DNA of 41,255 nt. It comes from DAITPV01 sp050692555. GTDB lineage: Bacteria; Actinomycetota; UBA4738; CALAEC01. Shown piece by piece: positions 41,132 to 41,255 of this stretch; position 1 is the stretch's first letter, and each line of letters starts with the position of its first letter. A model generated the notes under the pieces. It was not told where the DNA came from, searched no databases, and worked only from the letters and a program-made list of their open reading frames with translations. Location of the stretch: NCBI GenBank assembly GCA_050692555.1, contig JBOGVS010000030.1, forward strand, positions 1-41,255, in the 5' to 3' direction. Position numbers and translations under genes: made by a program.

Positions 41132-41255
41132 TAGTACGCTCCTTCCTAAATACATAGCGTATTAGAGTGCTGGAGTTGCCGCCCCTGGTGGGGCATGCTT
41201 TCCTCCGAGAGGAGGGAGGATATGCCCAGGAGGAGCCCGTACGTGATCGAGCTCT
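41132..41255 (+). mobile_element. Left end of an IS630-type insertion sequence (continues beyond the window)
   Basis: From a TA dinucleotide at 41132-41133 (IS630 elements duplicate TA), the sequence differs from the surrounding gene in base composition (TAGTACGCTCCTTCCTAAAT) and leads to a short frame at 41222 whose first residues MPRRSPYVIEL resemble the start of IS630 transposases. Only 11 codons are inside the window, so the family call is tentative. The insertion interrupts the phosphatase gene. Confidence 0.5.
41222..41255 (+). CDS. Start of a putative IS630-family transposase (partial)
   Basis: ATG 41222 with GGAGGGAGG 2-11 nt upstream; the visible product is MPRRSPYVIEL, truncated by the window end. 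The ribosome site and start codon lie in a hairpin: GGGCAT (41191-41196) pairs with ATGCCC (41222-41227), and CCTCC pairs with GGAGG inside. Confidence 0.5.
   Translation, partial: MPRRSPYVIEL

Overview
The window is a GC-rich, densely packed chromosomal segment of an actinobacterium. The evidence is the run fhaA-fhaB-pstP-rodA-pbpA-pknA-pknB with a tRNA-Leu(CAG) in front of fhaA, and a DUF881 gene diverging from crgA, which matches the origin-proximal signalling and cell-elongation locus of Mycobacterium and Streptomyces. A ThyX-like protein, class III cyclase and actinobacterial GT-C mannosyltransferase also fit. The lineage cannot be fixed further; a deep-branching, probably uncultured group is plausible. 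Both ends are bounded by insertion sequences: a decayed IS481-type copy on the left and the start of an apparent IS630-type copy on the right.

Layout. 1-1252: a secreted-protein gene fused in frame to an IS481 remnant. 1254-3185 (minus): tRNA-Ser(TGA), serS and a DUF4446 gene. 3333-5501 (plus): a receiver-only response regulator, a Calx-beta surface protein and a cupredoxin-like protein. 5515-13576 (minus): a copper-type envelope cluster with two CopC-CopD fusions, two paralogous anchored proteins whose predicted mature N-terminus is histidine, a His-containing membrane-anchored protein and an LVIVD propeller. 13671-14542: tRNA-Leu and a LAGLIDADG-type protein. 14609-22963: the FHA / PP2C / RodA / PBP / two-kinase operon. 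22998-25528: a two-domain ThyX-like protein and two small membrane proteins. 25598-29837: divergent fatty acyl-CoA ligase and penicillin-acylase-family enzyme. 29851-31243: a 46-residue membrane protein, DUF881, crgA and an FmdB zinc ribbon, with a cluster of DnaA-box-like 9-mers. 31303-37365: TPR-cyclase, zinc-ribbon protein, thiolase, small zinc protein, mannosyltransferase and UbiA prenyltransferase. 37451-39615: a YdeI-like protein and a three-gene operon (membrane protein, DCC1-like protein, TetR) behind an iterated operator. 39738-41255: a phosphatase gene apparently cut at its 5' end by the IS630-type element.

How the genes work together. The central operon couples peptidoglycan synthesis (RodA, PbpA) to Ser/Thr phosphorylation (PknA, PknB, PstP, FHA readers); CrgA and possibly DUF881 and the 46-residue protein belong to the same elongation/division theme. 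The copper-type cluster looks like one envelope system that ends tail to tail with a coupled Calx-beta / cupredoxin pair. FadD and the thiolase point to fatty-acid degradation, the thiolase under what looks like TetR-type control. Nine genes carry a TANNNT hexamer 6-9 nt before the start codon, which suggests frequent leaderless transcription. Most promising for new biology: the paired N-terminal-histidine proteins of the copper cluster, the two-domain ThyX-like protein with its signature motif split between halves, and the TetR/DCC1-like operon.
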